Positions 24,990 through 34,465 are shown, numbered from the stretch's first letter. The stretch: DNA of 64,000 bases from Gammaproteobacteria bacterium (GCA_030427485.1 JAUICG010000020.1:38362-102361); one strand, 5' to 3'. The notes: a model not told the origin generated them from the letters alone. Numbers and translations are program-made.

Positions 24990-27389
24990 CTACTCACAAG
25001 CACCGCTCTGGCTGTCGATCCAGTCGCGGATCAGGGCGACACCCTCCGTGTGGATCACGCTGCGCCCGATCTCCGGCATGCGCACGTCCGCTGCGTTGGA
25101 ATCCATGCGGTAGGTCATGATGGACTCGGCGGACGAGCCCGGCACGATCGAGTACTGCAGGCCACCGGAACCGGCGCCAGCGGCGACCGGCGTCTTGCAG
25201 ATGCCGTAGCTGGTATCCACCGGCCGCCAGTACTCCAGGAACAGGCCCGAGTTGCTGGCGAAGCCGCCGGGATTGTGGCAGTGCGCGCAGTTCGCATCCA
25301 GATAGGCCTTGGCGCGATCTTCCAGCGGCGCGGCCGTATCCTGCCAGTCGGCGACTGTCTCAACAGCCGCGAGGTCGGACGGCACACCGGCCAGGATTCC
25401 GGCGCGCTTCATCTGCACCAGCTGGTTGACCGTCTCTGTGCCGTACACGTTGTCCCTGTTCAGGAAACGCGCCTTGGGGCCGATCGGCACGATCACCGTC
25501 TCGGTGGTGCGGCCGCTACCGGACTCCGCACGCGTCAGGCTGTGGCAGTTCTTGCAGCTGTTGGCGTCGGGGATCACGTAGTCGGTGCTGCGGCTGCTGC
25601 CGTCGCTGTGGATCCAGCTCACCCTGCGGGTGCCGCCGGCCACGGCCAGGTCGGCGTCGCTGCCATCGGCGCGCCAGATGTACGGCAGCGCCCGCCAGCC
25701 ATCCTTGCGGTGTATCAGCAGTCGCGTTTCGATGATCTCTTCGCCGGCGCCCGCATTCAGGAAGTCACGCGGCATCGTGAACGTTTTCGCGATGATCGTA
25801 CCGACCGGGAAATCCAGCGCTTCGCGGCTGTTGTAGGCGCCCTGCTGGCCTTCCGGCACATAGATGAAGCGATACTTGCTCGCGTAGTCGGTGAACAGCG
25901 GCGTGATCAAATCGTAGTGCACGCCGGTGTTGGCGCCCTTGCGCGGCTCCGCCTGGTCGGCGAACAGGTTGAATGCAGACAGCGTCTTGCAGTTCACCTC
26001 CACCGCGGCAAAGTTGGGCTTGCTGCCCTCGGGCGTACAGATGGCCGCGATTTCCTCGTCGGTCAGCGGACGCTCGCCGTCGCTGATCACATCCGGCGTA
26101 TCCAGCACCACGGGCGGCAGCGACGCGTGTGCGCAGTCGAAGTACGACTGGTCGACGCTCGGATTGCCGCCGGGACCGAACACGATACCGCGGGTGATGG
26201 ACGGGTCTTCCTGGATACAGATGCGATCCTTCTCCTCGAAACGCCCGTTCTCTTCGCCAATCCCGTCGTACAGGATCATCGGCAGGCCGCCGAGCGCGGC
26301 GAACAGGCCCTCGATCGTCTTGGTCAGGTCGCTCGGGGCGTAGCTGTTGTTGCCGTACGCGTTGTCGTGAACAAAGACGCGGCGCGGGGTACCGTCGTAG
26401 TTCGGGTCGTTGTTCTTGAGGCCGCTGATCGCATAGTCGACAACCACGATCGCAGCGGACTGGTTGTCCTCGATGGTGTTGTCGAAAATTTCCACGTCGG
26501 TGAACGCCATGACCAGCATGCCGGTACCCGCAGGAACCACGCCGACGATATTGCCTTCAGGTGCGAAGTTCGGCGTGTTGTTGCCGCGTACCAGGTTGTT
26601 GTATACGCGCACGCGGGTGCCTTCGCGCGACAGGTTCGGCAGGTCGAACACCAGGATGCCGCCGGTGTTGTCGATGGCGGTGTTGTCGTAGACCTCGGAG
26701 TTGGTGGAGTTCTCGATCTCGATACCGGCCACGTTGAACGACACGCGGTTGCGCCGCACGAGAATCTTGTCGGACTGCCCCACGTACACGCCGGCGTCGC
26801 TGGCGCCGATCACCACGCTGTCTTCAATCAGCACGTTCTCTGTCTGCACCGGATAGATACCGTAGGCGCCGTTTTCCTCGCACGGTCCGCAGTTCCATTC
26901 CACGCGCATACGGCGGATCGTCACGCCGTTGCTGAACTTGAACTTGATACCGTCAGACGGCGGATCGACCACGGCGAAGTCTTCCAGCACGACGTTGTTG
27001 CTGGTGACCAGCACACTCTCGCCGCCGGTGGTCTGCGCATCGAAATTCAGCACCGTGGCGTCCAGGCCCTGGCCGCGCACCGTGACGTTATCCACATCCA
27101 GGCTGATGCTGGCATTGAGTGCGAACTCGCCTGCGGGAAGCTCGATAATGTTGCCGGGACGGGCGTTGATCAACGCCTCCATCAGCCGGGTCTGGAAGCC
27201 CTCTCCGGCTGCGACCGGCACCACATTGGGGTCGACGGGTTCCTCGACCACCACCTGGTCGTCCTCCTGCGGAACGACGGACGTACCGGCGTTGTTACTG
27301 TTGTTGCCGCCGGAACAGGCGATCAACCACGAGAACCCCAGCAGGGCCAGGGACCGGGAAATTGCGTTCACTACCTCTGACATTTTCAT
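24990..27389 (-). CDS. Lipoprotein fusing a parallel beta-helix domain to an SO2930-type diheme cytochrome c
   Basis: A 799-residue protein. The N-terminus is a lipoprotein signal (LLGFSWLIAC, then GGNNSNN). Residues about 60-390 are right-handed parallel beta-helix repeats (GNIIELPAGEFALNASISLD; NVTVRGQGLDATVL; NVLIEDSVVIGASDAGVYVGQSDKILVRRNRVS). Residues about 430-799 match SO2930-family diheme c-type cytochromes, with heme motifs CKNCH near residue 608 and CAHCH near residue 700 and IVPGSSAESIMTYRMDS ... MPEIGRSVIHTEG as the distal ligand region. From memory of the families (TIGR03805/TIGR03806), the two parts are usually separate neighbouring genes; here they are one frame. An intrinsic terminator follows. 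Likely outer-membrane or periplasmic redox role; substrate unknown. Confidence 0.85.
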   Translation of the reverse strand: MKMSEVVNAISRSLALLGFSWLIACSGGNNSNNAGTSVVPQEDDQVVVEEPVDPNVVPVAAGEGFQTRLMEALINARPGNIIELPAGEFALNASISLDVDNVTVRGQGLDATVLNFDAQTTGGESVLVTSNNVVLEDFAVVDPPSDGIKFKFSNGVTIRRMRVEWNCGPCEENGAYGIYPVQTENVLIEDSVVIGASDAGVYVGQSDKILVRRNRVSFNVAGIEIENSTNSEVYDNTAIDNTGGILVFDLPNLSREGTRVRVYNNLVRGNNTPNFAPEGNIVGVVPAGTGMLVMAFTDVEIFDNTIEDNQSAAIVVVDYAISGLKNNDPNYDGTPRRVFVHDNAYGNNSYAPSDLTKTIEGLFAALGGLPMILYDGIGEENGRFEEKDRICIQEDPSITRGIVFGPGGNPSVDQSYFDCAHASLPPVVLDTPDVISDGERPLTDEEIAAICTPEGSKPNFAAVEVNCKTLSAFNLFADQAEPRKGANTGVHYDLITPLFTDYASKYRFIYVPEGQQGAYNSREALDFPVGTIIAKTFTMPRDFLNAGAGEEIIETRLLIHRKDGWRALPYIWRADGSDADLAVAGGTRRVSWIHSDGSSRSTDYVIPDANSCKNCHSLTRAESGSGRTTETVIVPIGPKARFLNRDNVYGTETVNQLVQMKRAGILAGVPSDLAAVETVADWQDTAAPLEDRAKAYLDANCAHCHNPGGFASNSGLFLEYWRPVDTSYGICKTPVAAGAGSGGLQYSIVPGSSAESIMTYRMDSNAADVRMPEIGRSVIHTEGVALIRDWIDSQSGACE

Positions 27390-27683
27390 AACAGGTTTGC
27401 CGTATCAGTTGTTTATCGGAAATGGGACCAGCGTTTAAGGCGGCGCATTATTGGCGGCCAACCTGAAATGAACCTGAAAACCGCCGCGAAGCTGCACCGC
27501 CACCCTCGCTGCCCTCGCTCAAGCCAGAGGTTGACGGTCAGGTCATTCCACGCTTTATTTAACGGGGGAGTCAGTGCGGAACCGCTACAAACAATCCGGG
27601 CTTCCCGCAAACGAACCAGCGCCACCCGGCGAAACTGCTCGAACGTGAATGACAATACCGGCCGTGACCGAGGGAGGGAGACG

Positions 27684-29495
27684 ATGAACACCAAGTGCGT
27701 TTCATGTGTGTCGGCATGGCTGCTCGCAGTGCTGGCGACAGCGTCCGCTACGAGCGCCGCACAACAGACCCAGGCGTATTTCGGCGCCGTGCATGTCCAC
27801 ACGGAGTATTCGTTTGATGCATTTACGAATGGTTCGAAGGCAACGCCGGCGGACGCCTATCGCTGGGCGATGGGAGAGGAAATCACCAACAGCGGCATTG
27901 GCGGCACCATCAGGATTGTCGAGCCGCTGGATTTCTATGCGGTCTCGGATCACGCGGAATGGATGGGCGTATTCAAGGAGATGGCCAACCCGGAGAGCCC
28001 GCTCAGCAAGCATCCGCTGGCCGCGCGTATCACCTCGAGTGACACCAATGTGCGGGTGCAGGCATTCGCCGAACATTTGCGTAATTTCAGCAATGGCGTG
28101 CGCGACGATGCGTTGACCGATCCGCAAATCCAGCAGACGATCTGGTCGGATATCGTCGCCACCGCGGATGCGTATTACCAACCCGGTAAATTCACCACCT
28201 TCCCGGCCTTCGAGTGGTCCTCCAATCCGCAGATGCGCAATCTGCACCGCGTCGTAGTGTTCGGTGATTCCGCACACCTGCCCCGGCAGGCCTACTCCAG
28301 CCTGGACTCGCAGGATCCGCAGGATCTGTGGGCATGGATGGAGGCACAACGCGCCGGCGGCGCCACGCTGCTGGCGATCCCGCACAATGCGAACGCCAGC
28401 GACGGCATGATGTTCTCGCTGCGCACCTATGAGGGTAAACCGCTGACCGCAGCGTATGTGAAAGAGCGGGAGCGCAACGAGCCGCTGTATGAAATCACCC
28501 AGATCAAGGGCACGTCAGAGACCTACCCGACGCTCTCACCCAATGATGAGTTCGCCGACTTCGAAATCTGGAACTACACGCTGTCAGCCGACGCCAAAGT
28601 GCCGAACAACCACGCCGGCAGCTATGCGCGGCAGGCGCTGCTCGACGGTCTGTCGCTGCAGGGGCAGGGTATCGGGAACCCGTTCAAGATGGGCTTTATC
28701 GGCGACAGCGATACGCACAACGCCGCGGCCAGCAACGAGGAGTTCAACTACACCGGCAAATTCGCCTTCGAGAACGACCCCAGGCACCGTCTGCTGGGCA
28801 TCGAGGGCGCGCCCGAAGCGCAGAAAAAGCAGATCAGGGAGTTCAGTTCCGGCGGGCTGGCAGGTGTCTGGGCCAGCGAGAATACGCGCGAGGCCATTTT
28901 CGACGCGATGATGCGACGTGAGACCTTTGGTACTTCCGGGCCGCACATTAAAGTCCGTTTTTTTGGCGGTTGGTCATACCGGAAGGAGGATGCGGACAAT
29001 CCCGAGATGGCGAACATCGGCTACCAGAAGGGCGTACCCATGGGCAGCGACCTCGGCGCCGCCACCGGCGACGCGCCGGGATTCCTGGTGTGGGCGGCGA
29101 AGGATGCCGAAAGCGGCAACCTCGATCGTATCCAGATCATCAAGGGCTGGGTGGACAGCGACGGCGAGCAGCATGAGACCATCTACGATGTGGCGTGGTC
29201 GGGCGATCGCACGCCGGATGCCCAGGGCAGCCTACCCGCGGTAGGCAACACGGTAAACGCGCAGGATGCCAGCTACCAGAACACCATCGGGTCCCCGCAG
29301 CTGGCGGCGTTCTGGCAGGACCCGGATTTCAACCCGGCGCAGCGCGCATTCTACTATCTGCGCGCGCTGGAGATTCCGACGCCGCGCTGGAGCACGCGCG
29401 ATGCTGTGGCCCTTGGCGTACCCGTGCCCGATGATCTGCCTGTGAGCATCCAGGAACGCGCGTACTCCTCGCCGATCTGGTACACACCCCGCTAG
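27684..29495 (+). CDS. DUF3604 family secreted protein (PHP-like metal-site)
   Basis: A 603-residue exported protein (signal AWLLAVLATASATSA). DUF3604 features are clear: YFGAVHVHTEYSFDAFTNG near the mature N-terminus (H-x-H of a PHP-like metal site), DFYAVSDHAEWMG, FPAFEWSSNPQMRNLHRVVVF, LLAIPHNANASDGMMF, GFIGDSDTHNAAAS, and the C-terminal LDRIQIIKGWVD. The start ATG (27684) has GGGAGG upstream; an open frame back to 27468 is not needed. The function of DUF3604 is not established; the motifs suggest a metal-dependent hydrolase. It is the first of two tandem paralogues. Confidence 0.9.
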   Translation: MNTKCVSCVSAWLLAVLATASATSAAQQTQAYFGAVHVHTEYSFDAFTNGSKATPADAYRWAMGEEITNSGIGGTIRIVEPLDFYAVSDHAEWMGVFKEMANPESPLSKHPLAARITSSDTNVRVQAFAEHLRNFSNGVRDDALTDPQIQQTIWSDIVATADAYYQPGKFTTFPAFEWSSNPQMRNLHRVVVFGDSAHLPRQAYSSLDSQDPQDLWAWMEAQRAGGATLLAIPHNANASDGMMFSLRTYEGKPLTAAYVKERERNEPLYEITQIKGTSETYPTLSPNDEFADFEIWNYTLSADAKVPNNHAGSYARQALLDGLSLQGQGIGNPFKMGFIGDSDTHNAAASNEEFNYTGKFAFENDPRHRLLGIEGAPEAQKKQIREFSSGGLAGVWASENTREAIFDAMMRRETFGTSGPHIKVRFFGGWSYRKEDADNPEMANIGYQKGVPMGSDLGAATGDAPGFLVWAAKDAESGNLDRIQIIKGWVDSDGEQHETIYDVAWSGDRTPDAQGSLPAVGNTVNAQDASYQNTIGSPQLAAFWQDPDFNPAQRAFYYLRALEIPTPRWSTRDAVALGVPVPDDLPVSIQERAYSSPIWYTPR

Positions 29496-29772
29496 GGATC
29501 GCACAGGTGCTGCCAGCGCTTGCACGGGAGTACCGCATGCATCCGGCTCACGCATGCGATCCCAGCCCTGATGCTCATTCGAATCACATTGTACATACAG
29601 TGTGATGAATTGCCGCCCCCCGTGCAGTTTCAGTTAAGTAAACCGTCGCGAAGGATAATTGGCAACAAATGTCAACTCGCAACGCGCTCGGCTGTGCTAG
29701 GTTGCTCCCGGGCGGCCGTGACGATAGCGGTATCGCGGGGCGCCACGAACACCGAAACGGAGGGCATGGACA

Positions 29773-32043
29773 ATGCGCTTATCGAGTATCCGCAAATCAT
29801 CGTGCGCGCGGGGTACCGTGTTGCGACCGCGCTGGCCTACTCTGAGCCGCAGTGTGGCCGTGGCACTGGCCGCCGCCCTGTGTACGGCAGAGACGGTAAA
29901 CGCCGCGCCGAACCCCGAGCGCAATGTGTACTTTGGCGAGACGCATGTGCACACCGCATGGTCGCTGGACGCCTTTGTCGGTTTCGGGGTGACGGACGGC
30001 GGCCCCGAGACGTTCTACCGCTACGCAACCGGGGAGAGCGTAAAGCACCCGGGCGGCTTCCAGGTGAAGATCACCGAACCCCTGGACTGGGCGGCCGACA
30101 CCGAGCACGTCGAGTACCTGGGCGCGGCGCAATCCGCGCTGGACCCCGAGTCGCCGCTGAGCAGGACGCTGCTGGGCAAGTCTATCAAGTTCGGCAGGGA
30201 ACACGACGCGCTGCTGACCTTCAAGCTGCTGCAGGCGACGATCATCAAGGACCACCCGATCGAGGCGCTGATGAGCCCCGATATCCTTGGCACATACTGG
30301 CAGCGCATCGTCAAGATTGCCGACCAGTTCTACCGGCCCGGTGAGTTCACCACGTTTCCCGCGTACGAATGGACCGCCACGCCGAACACCTCGAATATGC
30401 ACCGCAATATCTTTTTCCTCGACAGCGCGAAGGTGCCCGAACTGCCCTTCACTTCGATCGAATCCGATGATCCCCGTGACCTGTGGCAGTGGATGGACGC
30501 GCAGCGCGCGGCGGGCAACGAACTGCTGGCCATCTCGCACAACGGCAACCTCAGCAACGGCCTGATGTTTCCCACCGTGAAGGACGAGGGCGGCCTGGCG
30601 CTCGACCAATCCTGGGCCGAGACGCGCATGCGCAACGAACCGCTCTCGGAAATGAAACAGGTCAAGGGCCAGTCGGAGACCACGCCGGCGCTGTCACCCA
30701 ACGACGAGTTCGCCGGCTACGAGGTCTTCATCTGGCAATTGCTGGGCGCCACCGGAGAGCCGCACAACTACGGCAGCTACATACGACCGGCCTACCGGGA
30801 CGGGCTCGCGCTGCAGACGGTGATCGGCGCCAACCCTTACAAATTCGGCCTGGTGGGCGGCTCCGATGCGCACGTGAACTCCGTGCCCTACCGCCAGCAT
30901 AACTACCAGGGTGTGCACGGCACGGCGGACGACAGCCGCGAGAAGCGCTTGCACGGTGGCGCGCTGGGACTCAACAACCTGTGGCCGACCCCCGCCGGCC
31001 TCACGGCGGTCTGGGCCGAGCAGAACGATCGCCCGTCGATTTTCGCGGCGCTCAAGCGCAAGGAGGCGTACTCCACCAGCGGCGTGCGCATCAAGGTGCG
31101 GCTGTTCGGCGGCTGGCAGTTTACACCGGAGCTGCTCTCCGACACGGACTGGGTGAAAACCGCGTACGCAGAGGGCGTACCGATGGGGGGCGATCTCCCC
31201 GCGCGCGCATCGAAGGCGCCGAGTTTCGCCGTCTGGGCCGTGATGGACCCGTCCAGCGCCAACCTCGATCGCATCCAGATCATCAAGGGCTGGTCGGTCA
31301 ACGGGCAGAGCTTCGAAAAAATCTACGATGTCGCCTGGTCCGGTGATCGCCAGCCGGACCCCGACACCGGCCGCGTGCCGCCGGTGGGCAGTACTGTGAA
31401 CCTGCAGGACGCTTCGTGGAACAACAGCATCGGCGCACCGGAGTTGCGCACGGTGTGGACCGACCCGGACTTCGATCCCGCCGTCGATGCGTTCTACTAC
31501 GCGCGCGTGCTGGAAATCCCGACGCCGCGCTGGAGCACCATCCAGGCGCTGCAGGCCGGCGAAGTACCGCCCAGCGGCGAGGGCTTCCAGCCGCTAATAC
31601 AGGAGCGGGCCTGGAGTACGCCCATCTGGTTCACCCCGGATGACAGCGCGCGGGCAGCGGCACCGGCGGGTGTCACGACCGCCGAGCTGCTGCAACAGGG
31701 CGCGGTGAAACTGGACGCCGACGCACTGAAGGCGCTCGTGGTGGGCAAGACCCTGCGCGTGCGCAATAGCGTGACCGGCGACGTGTACGACATCCTGAAC
31801 GGCGTCGACGGCCGCCGCCTGATTACTGACGTTAACGGCGAGCCCGCGCCCGCCGACGGCATGGGCTCGGTGTTCCACGGCAGCCAGATGCGCTACGAAC
31901 TGGAGGGCGACCAGTACACCGTGCAGATCGCCGGGACGCCGTTCGCGTTTACCGTGTACCGCAAGGGCGACAACTACTTCACCGCGCGCAGTAACGAGTT
32001 CGGTTATGCCAACTATGCGATCGAGCCGCTGGCGGAGGACTGA
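29773..32043 (+). CDS. DUF3604 family secreted protein, longer paralogue
   Basis: A 756-residue exported protein (signal SVAVALAAALCTAETVNA; start ATG has GGAGG nine bases upstream). It shares the whole DUF3604 plan with its upstream neighbour: VYFGETHVHTAWSLDAFVG, FPAYEWTATPNTSNMHRNIFF, LLAISHNGNLSNGLMFP, GLVGGSDAHVNSV and LDRIQIIKGWSV. It carries about 130 extra C-terminal residues (from TTAELLQQGAVKLDADALKAL to the end) that are absent from the first copy and look like a small beta-rich domain of unknown role. A 277-base gap separates the two genes; it contains a 9-base inverted repeat (29495-29503 with 29555-29563). The pair is a tandem duplication that has diverged. Confidence 0.9.
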   Translation: MRLSSIRKSSCARGTVLRPRWPTLSRSVAVALAAALCTAETVNAAPNPERNVYFGETHVHTAWSLDAFVGFGVTDGGPETFYRYATGESVKHPGGFQVKITEPLDWAADTEHVEYLGAAQSALDPESPLSRTLLGKSIKFGREHDALLTFKLLQATIIKDHPIEALMSPDILGTYWQRIVKIADQFYRPGEFTTFPAYEWTATPNTSNMHRNIFFLDSAKVPELPFTSIESDDPRDLWQWMDAQRAAGNELLAISHNGNLSNGLMFPTVKDEGGLALDQSWAETRMRNEPLSEMKQVKGQSETTPALSPNDEFAGYEVFIWQLLGATGEPHNYGSYIRPAYRDGLALQTVIGANPYKFGLVGGSDAHVNSVPYRQHNYQGVHGTADDSREKRLHGGALGLNNLWPTPAGLTAVWAEQNDRPSIFAALKRKEAYSTSGVRIKVRLFGGWQFTPELLSDTDWVKTAYAEGVPMGGDLPARASKAPSFAVWAVMDPSSANLDRIQIIKGWSVNGQSFEKIYDVAWSGDRQPDPDTGRVPPVGSTVNLQDASWNNSIGAPELRTVWTDPDFDPAVDAFYYARVLEIPTPRWSTIQALQAGEVPPSGEGFQPLIQERAWSTPIWFTPDDSARAAAPAGVTTAELLQQGAVKLDADALKALVVGKTLRVRNSVTGDVYDILNGVDGRRLITDVNGEPAPADGMGSVFHGSQMRYELEGDQYTVQIAGTPFAFTVYRKGDNYFTARSNEFGYANYAIEPLAED

Positions 32044-32335
32044 AGTGCAATGGCGCTGGAGGGAAGCCGGTGGGTTACAGTATGCCCTGGCACGCATGGG
32101 CGAATCTCCGCTGAATGCACACGTGTTGGCCGGCAGTGTTCGGCAAGGAGGACAGCCACGCGTCAGGATTTTTTACATTGCGGGTCGACCCGGACTGTGC
32201 GCGAGCGCTAAGCCATTGATTTTAAAGTACTGGCACAGATGTTGCTGCCTGACTGTCCGGAAGACATCGACGTACTGCATCCATCTGTGAGCGGGCCGGG
32301 TACAGCACTGTACCGGCACTGCAAGGTAGGAACTT

Positions 32336-32893
32336 ATGTCCAGACCCCTGTTGATGACGCTTGGCGTCCTGCTGTGGCTGCTCTCCTCCACCAGCCGCGC
32401 GGGTCTCATCTACGACTTCGCTTCGAACAGCGACCCGACGACGTTCGGCTACATTGAAATTGACACGACCCTCGGCGGCACCTGGGACTGGTCGGCGGAC
32501 CTGCTGGGTTTCGATGTGACCGTGGACGGAATGAACCTGGCGACGCCCGGCGCAGGCCCCAGCGGCTGCTCCGGTTGCTTCGACATGGGCCCGGTAACGC
32601 CTACCGACCCGTTTTCCCTGATATTCAACGGCAACCCGTTCGATGGCTTTATCAGCCTGTCCCAGGGCTTTGGCTTCCCGGATATCGTCCTCGGTCTGAC
32701 AGAAGTGGCGCGCCTGGACGGCCAGTGTTCCGGCAGCGTCGTCGGGTGTTGGTCTGCCGTGGGCGGCACCATCGTCAGGGACATCTCCTGGAGTGCCCGG
32801 GAACGGGACATCCCGACTCCATCCACGCTGGCGCTGTTCGGCATCGGCCTGCTCGCGCTCGGCAGGCGCAGTTTCCGTCGACTGGCCGTATGA
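32336..32893 (+). CDS. PEP-CTERM-like secreted protein
   Basis: A 185-residue protein with a signal peptide (LGVLLWLLSSTSRA), a Gly/Phe-rich beta domain with two pairs of cysteines (SGCSGCF, QCSGSVVGCW) and a tail IPTPSTLALFGIGLLALGRR followed by SFRR. The tail fits PEP-CTERM (P-T-P-S variant, hydrophobic helix, Arg cluster). AGGAACTT precedes the ATG. No exosortase is in the window. It is the second such protein here; its cargo role is unknown. Confidence 0.8.
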   Translation: MSRPLLMTLGVLLWLLSSTSRAGLIYDFASNSDPTTFGYIEIDTTLGGTWDWSADLLGFDVTVDGMNLATPGAGPSGCSGCFDMGPVTPTDPFSLIFNGNPFDGFISLSQGFGFPDIVLGLTEVARLDGQCSGSVVGCWSAVGGTIVRDISWSARERDIPTPSTLALFGIGLLALGRRSFRRLAV

Positions 32894-33413
32894 AAGAAGC
32901 CCTTCCCTGCCCGTTACAGCTAGTGCCTTGCATTATCTCCGCTCACGCTAGCGGCAGCGTCCCCAGATGCTTGTCTCTCGTTGATACCACATCGGGATAA
33001 AGCGGTAGATTGTTTTTCTCCTCTGTCTGCCCGCGCTAAGGAAATTTCTCATAACCGCGCCGCTGTCATCATCCTCTGTAGATGACCAGTAGTAGTAAGT
33101 GTCACCAATAGTGACACCGGCGATTGGCGATCCGCTGTTCCAGAAATGCCGTCCGGCGCGCCCCGCGTAGAGTCACCAAGTCGTTGAAACGAACCGAAAC
33201 AGGAGAATATCCACGACATGATCCACAAAACCGCCCCCAGAGCGGCCCCAAACACCCCTTCCAGATACCACAACGTACCGGCACAACAGAGATTTATCAC
33301 CCATAACCGATAATCCAGATCATATATTATCGTCTGTAACCGATTTTTTAATAGATTATTTATCGCTTATAAGCTATAAATACACGGGACATTAATCGTA
33401 CACAGGTGATAAA
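32894..33413. other. Intergenic region at the start of the mobile segment
   Basis: About 520 bases without a supported gene. It contains a perfect inverted repeat GTGTCAC-5-GTGACAC (33099-33117) of unknown meaning, a 31-codon frame (33218-33313) without convincing support, and the palindromes listed separately at 33308-33380. Base composition becomes AT-rich from about 33310, immediately before the XRE/Fic pair. Confidence 0.5.
33308..33380 (+). promoter_or_regulatory. Palindromes upstream of mobile mystery protein A, likely autoregulatory operators
   Basis: Two symmetric elements precede the XRE gene. The first is CGATAAT (33308-33314) with ATTATCG (33326-33332), a perfect seven-base inverted repeat. 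The second (33359-33380) is centred on GCTTATAAGC and has arms TTTATCGCTTA/TAAGCTATAAA matching at 10 of 11 positions. The second ends 33 bases before the ATG at 33414, the normal site for an antitoxin-like XRE autorepressor. The binding protein is inferred. Confidence 0.5.
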
Positions 33414-33881
33414 ATGCGTGCCGCTGACCGGGCCATCGCCCGTAAAAATCTCGATAAGCGTCTGAATTCTCTCAGAATCTCAGACAGCTTTGCGCGCCCG
33501 CCAAAAGGCTGGGTCCGGGCGATCCGCGAGGCGCTCGGCATGACCTCGGCGCAGCTCGGCAAGCGGATCGGCGTCACCCAGTCCCGCGCCTTTGACATCG
33601 AAAAGGCGGAAGTCTCGGGCAAGATCACCCTGGACTCGCTGGAACGGGCTGCCCACGCGCTGGATTGCCGCCTGGTCTATGCGCTGATCCCGCGCGAACC
33701 GCTGGAATCCATCGCCGAAGACCGCGCCCTCAAGCTGGCCAAAGAGAAGCTCAAGTCCACCAGTCACAGCATGGCTCTGGAGGACCAGCGCGTGAACCGC
33801 GAGGATGAAGAGCGCCAGATCAAGGACCTCGCCAAACGCCTCCTCGAAAAATCAGGCTCGGCCCTGTGGGAGGAAGAATGA
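33414..33881 (+). CDS. Mobile mystery protein A (XRE-type DNA-binding protein)
   Basis: A 155-residue protein with the family's distinctive N-terminus (RAIARKNLDKRLNSLRISDSFARPPKGWVRAIREALGMTS) and an XRE helix-turn-helix (SAQLGKRIGVTQSRAFDIEKAE). The C-terminal half is a charged helix (LKLAKEKLKSTSHSMALEDQ). Mobile mystery protein A and B (TIGR02612/TIGR02613 as I recall them) are found together on mobile DNA. The stop overlaps the next ATG by four bases. It probably acts as the DNA-binding antitoxin/repressor for the Fic partner. Confidence 0.92.
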   Translation: MRAADRAIARKNLDKRLNSLRISDSFARPPKGWVRAIREALGMTSAQLGKRIGVTQSRAFDIEKAEVSGKITLDSLERAAHALDCRLVYALIPREPLESIAEDRALKLAKEKLKSTSHSMALEDQRVNREDEERQIKDLAKRLLEKSGSALWEEE

Positions 33882-34465
33882 CCGGTCCGTTCGATCAACC
33901 GGATGACGCGGCCACCCCGCTCGACGAGGAAGAAAAAGAGGGACTGATCCCCTCCTACATCACCACGCGCGGCGAGCTCAACGAAGCTGAACAGGCCAAT
34001 ATCCTCGAAGCCGCAGAATGGGCCTTCACCAGAAAGCGTGACGTGCTGGACGCGCGCTTTCTGGATAATCTCCATACACGCATGTTCAAAAATGTCTGGA
34101 AGTGGGCGGGCACGCACCGCCGCACCGGTAAAAATGTCGGGGTCGATGCCTATCTGATCCCGACAGAACTCCGGCGCATGATCGATGATTGCCGCTACTG
34201 GATCAACCATGAGACCTACCCGCCCGATGAGATCGCCGCAAGGTTTCATCACCGGCTCGTCTGGATTCATGCCTACCCGAACGGCAATGGCCGCCACGCA
34301 CGGCTCGCCACCGACCTCCTCCTCAAATCACTGAACCAGCCCCCCTTTAGCTGGGGCCAGGACAACCTCGTCGATGCCGGACAAACCAGACAGCGCTACG
34401 TCGATGCCCTACGCGCAGCAGACAAGCATGACTTCGCACCACTCAACGCATTCGTAAGATCCTAA
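33878..34465 (+). CDS. Mobile mystery protein B (Fic domain protein)
   Basis: A 195-residue Fic protein. The catalytic motif is H-A-Y-P-N-G-N-G-R (His about residue 131) in LVWIHAYPNGNGRHARLATDLLL. The upstream helix (WKWAGTHRRTGKNVGVDAYLI) and AEWAFTRKRDVLDARFLDNLHTRMF are typical of the mobile mystery B group. Fic enzymes transfer AMP or other nucleotide parts to target proteins; with the XRE partner this would be a toxin-antitoxin-like pair. The ATG at 33878 overlaps the partner stop (ATGA). The stop lies directly at the junction with the integrase remnant. Confidence 0.92.
   Translation: MTGPFDQPDDAATPLDEEEKEGLIPSYITTRGELNEAEQANILEAAEWAFTRKRDVLDARFLDNLHTRMFKNVWKWAGTHRRTGKNVGVDAYLIPTELRRMIDDCRYWINHETYPPDEIAARFHHRLVWIHAYPNGNGRHARLATDLLLKSLNQPPFSWGQDNLVDAGQTRQRYVDALRAADKHDFAPLNAFVRS

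Noticed and set aside
24966..27380. 804-codon rightward frame opposite the beta-helix/cytochrome gene
   Set aside because: Exactly antisense to a gene with signal peptide, heme motifs and terminator; composition is typical of a shadow frame (His/Val/Arg repeats).
33218..33313. 31-codon frame in the gap before the mobile mystery genes
   Set aside because: AGGAG is too far from the ATG, no homology, and the stop falls in the first palindrome; probably chance.
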